A stretch of DNA of 5,575 bases. It comes from an uncultured Mycoplasmatota bacterium (GTDB lineage: Bacteria > Bacillota_I > Bacilli_A > RF39 > UBA660). Made by a program: the position numbers and the translations under genes. The DNA lies in assembly GCA_947087145.1 (NCBI GenBank), contig CAMUBM010000061.1:1-5575 (forward strand), read 5' to 3'. Shown here piece after piece: positions 5,559 through 5,575 of the stretch. Under the pieces are notes generated by a model, which saw only the letters and a list, made by a program, of their open reading frames with translations, ran no database searches and was not told the origin of the DNA. Every line of letters starts with the position of its first letter. Positions within the stretch are counted from its first letter, which is position 1.

Positions 5559-5567
5559 ATTGTACCA
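5559..5567 (-). promoter_or_regulatory. Likely extended -10 promoter of the vanW-vanG-vanT unit
   Basis: On the minus strand the bases read TGG-TACAAT, an extended -10 with one mismatch, giving a start near 5552 and a leader of about 19 bases that contains GAGG and the vanW ATG. The -35 box would be beyond the right edge. The same TGn-TACAAT form occurs before the glycosyltransferase gene at 2307-2315, which adds some support. Confidence 0.45.
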
Positions 5568-5575
5568 CTTTTTCT

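Overview
The window is AT-rich, with strong AGGAGG-type Shine-Dalgarno sites, extended -10 promoters (TGnTATAAT-like), U-run terminators and 4-8 bp gene overlaps. This points to a low-GC Gram-positive bacterium (Bacillota), either a gut-type Bacilli/Erysipelotrichales-like or a clostridial lineage; the exact taxon cannot be read from the sequence. All five full-size genes lie on the minus strand, so transcription runs from right to left. No transposase, integrase, tRNA, rRNA or CRISPR array was seen.

Right part (about 5570 to 2509): a tightly packed vanW-vanG-vanT-type cluster for glycopeptide (vancomycin) resistance of the D-Ala-D-Ser kind. A likely extended -10 promoter sits just upstream of vanW. 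vanW and vanG overlap by ATGA, vanG and the racemase gene overlap by 8 bp, and a terminator hairpin overlaps the racemase stop codon. The racemase would make D-Ser, and VanG would join D-Ala to D-Ser so that peptidoglycan precursors end in D-Ser, which vancomycin binds poorly. Two parts of a textbook vanG operon are missing here: the VanXY D,D-peptidase normally found between vanG and vanT, and the membrane (serine uptake) half of VanT.

Middle (2505 to 2330): a 220-base gap full of inverted repeats. It holds a 21-codon ORF with an excellent ribosome binding site, followed 9 bases later by a strong terminator hairpin with a U-run. The gene is either a free-standing micropeptide or a leader peptide/attenuator for the next operon.

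Left part (2315 to 203): a two-gene operon with its own extended -10 promoter. It encodes a GT2 glycosyltransferase fused to a GtrA-type membrane domain, whose DXD metal motif looks degenerate, and an ATP-grasp ligase-like protein of unknown substrate, coupled by an ATGA overlap. A clear intrinsic terminator closes it. The GtrA fusion suggests work on a polyprenyl-linked sugar in the envelope, which would fit beside a cell-wall resistance cluster, but the substrate is unknown.

Far left (1 to 171, plus strand): a short open frame, either a 28-aa single-pass membrane peptide or the C-terminal end of a membrane protein cut by the window edge, convergent with the main operon.
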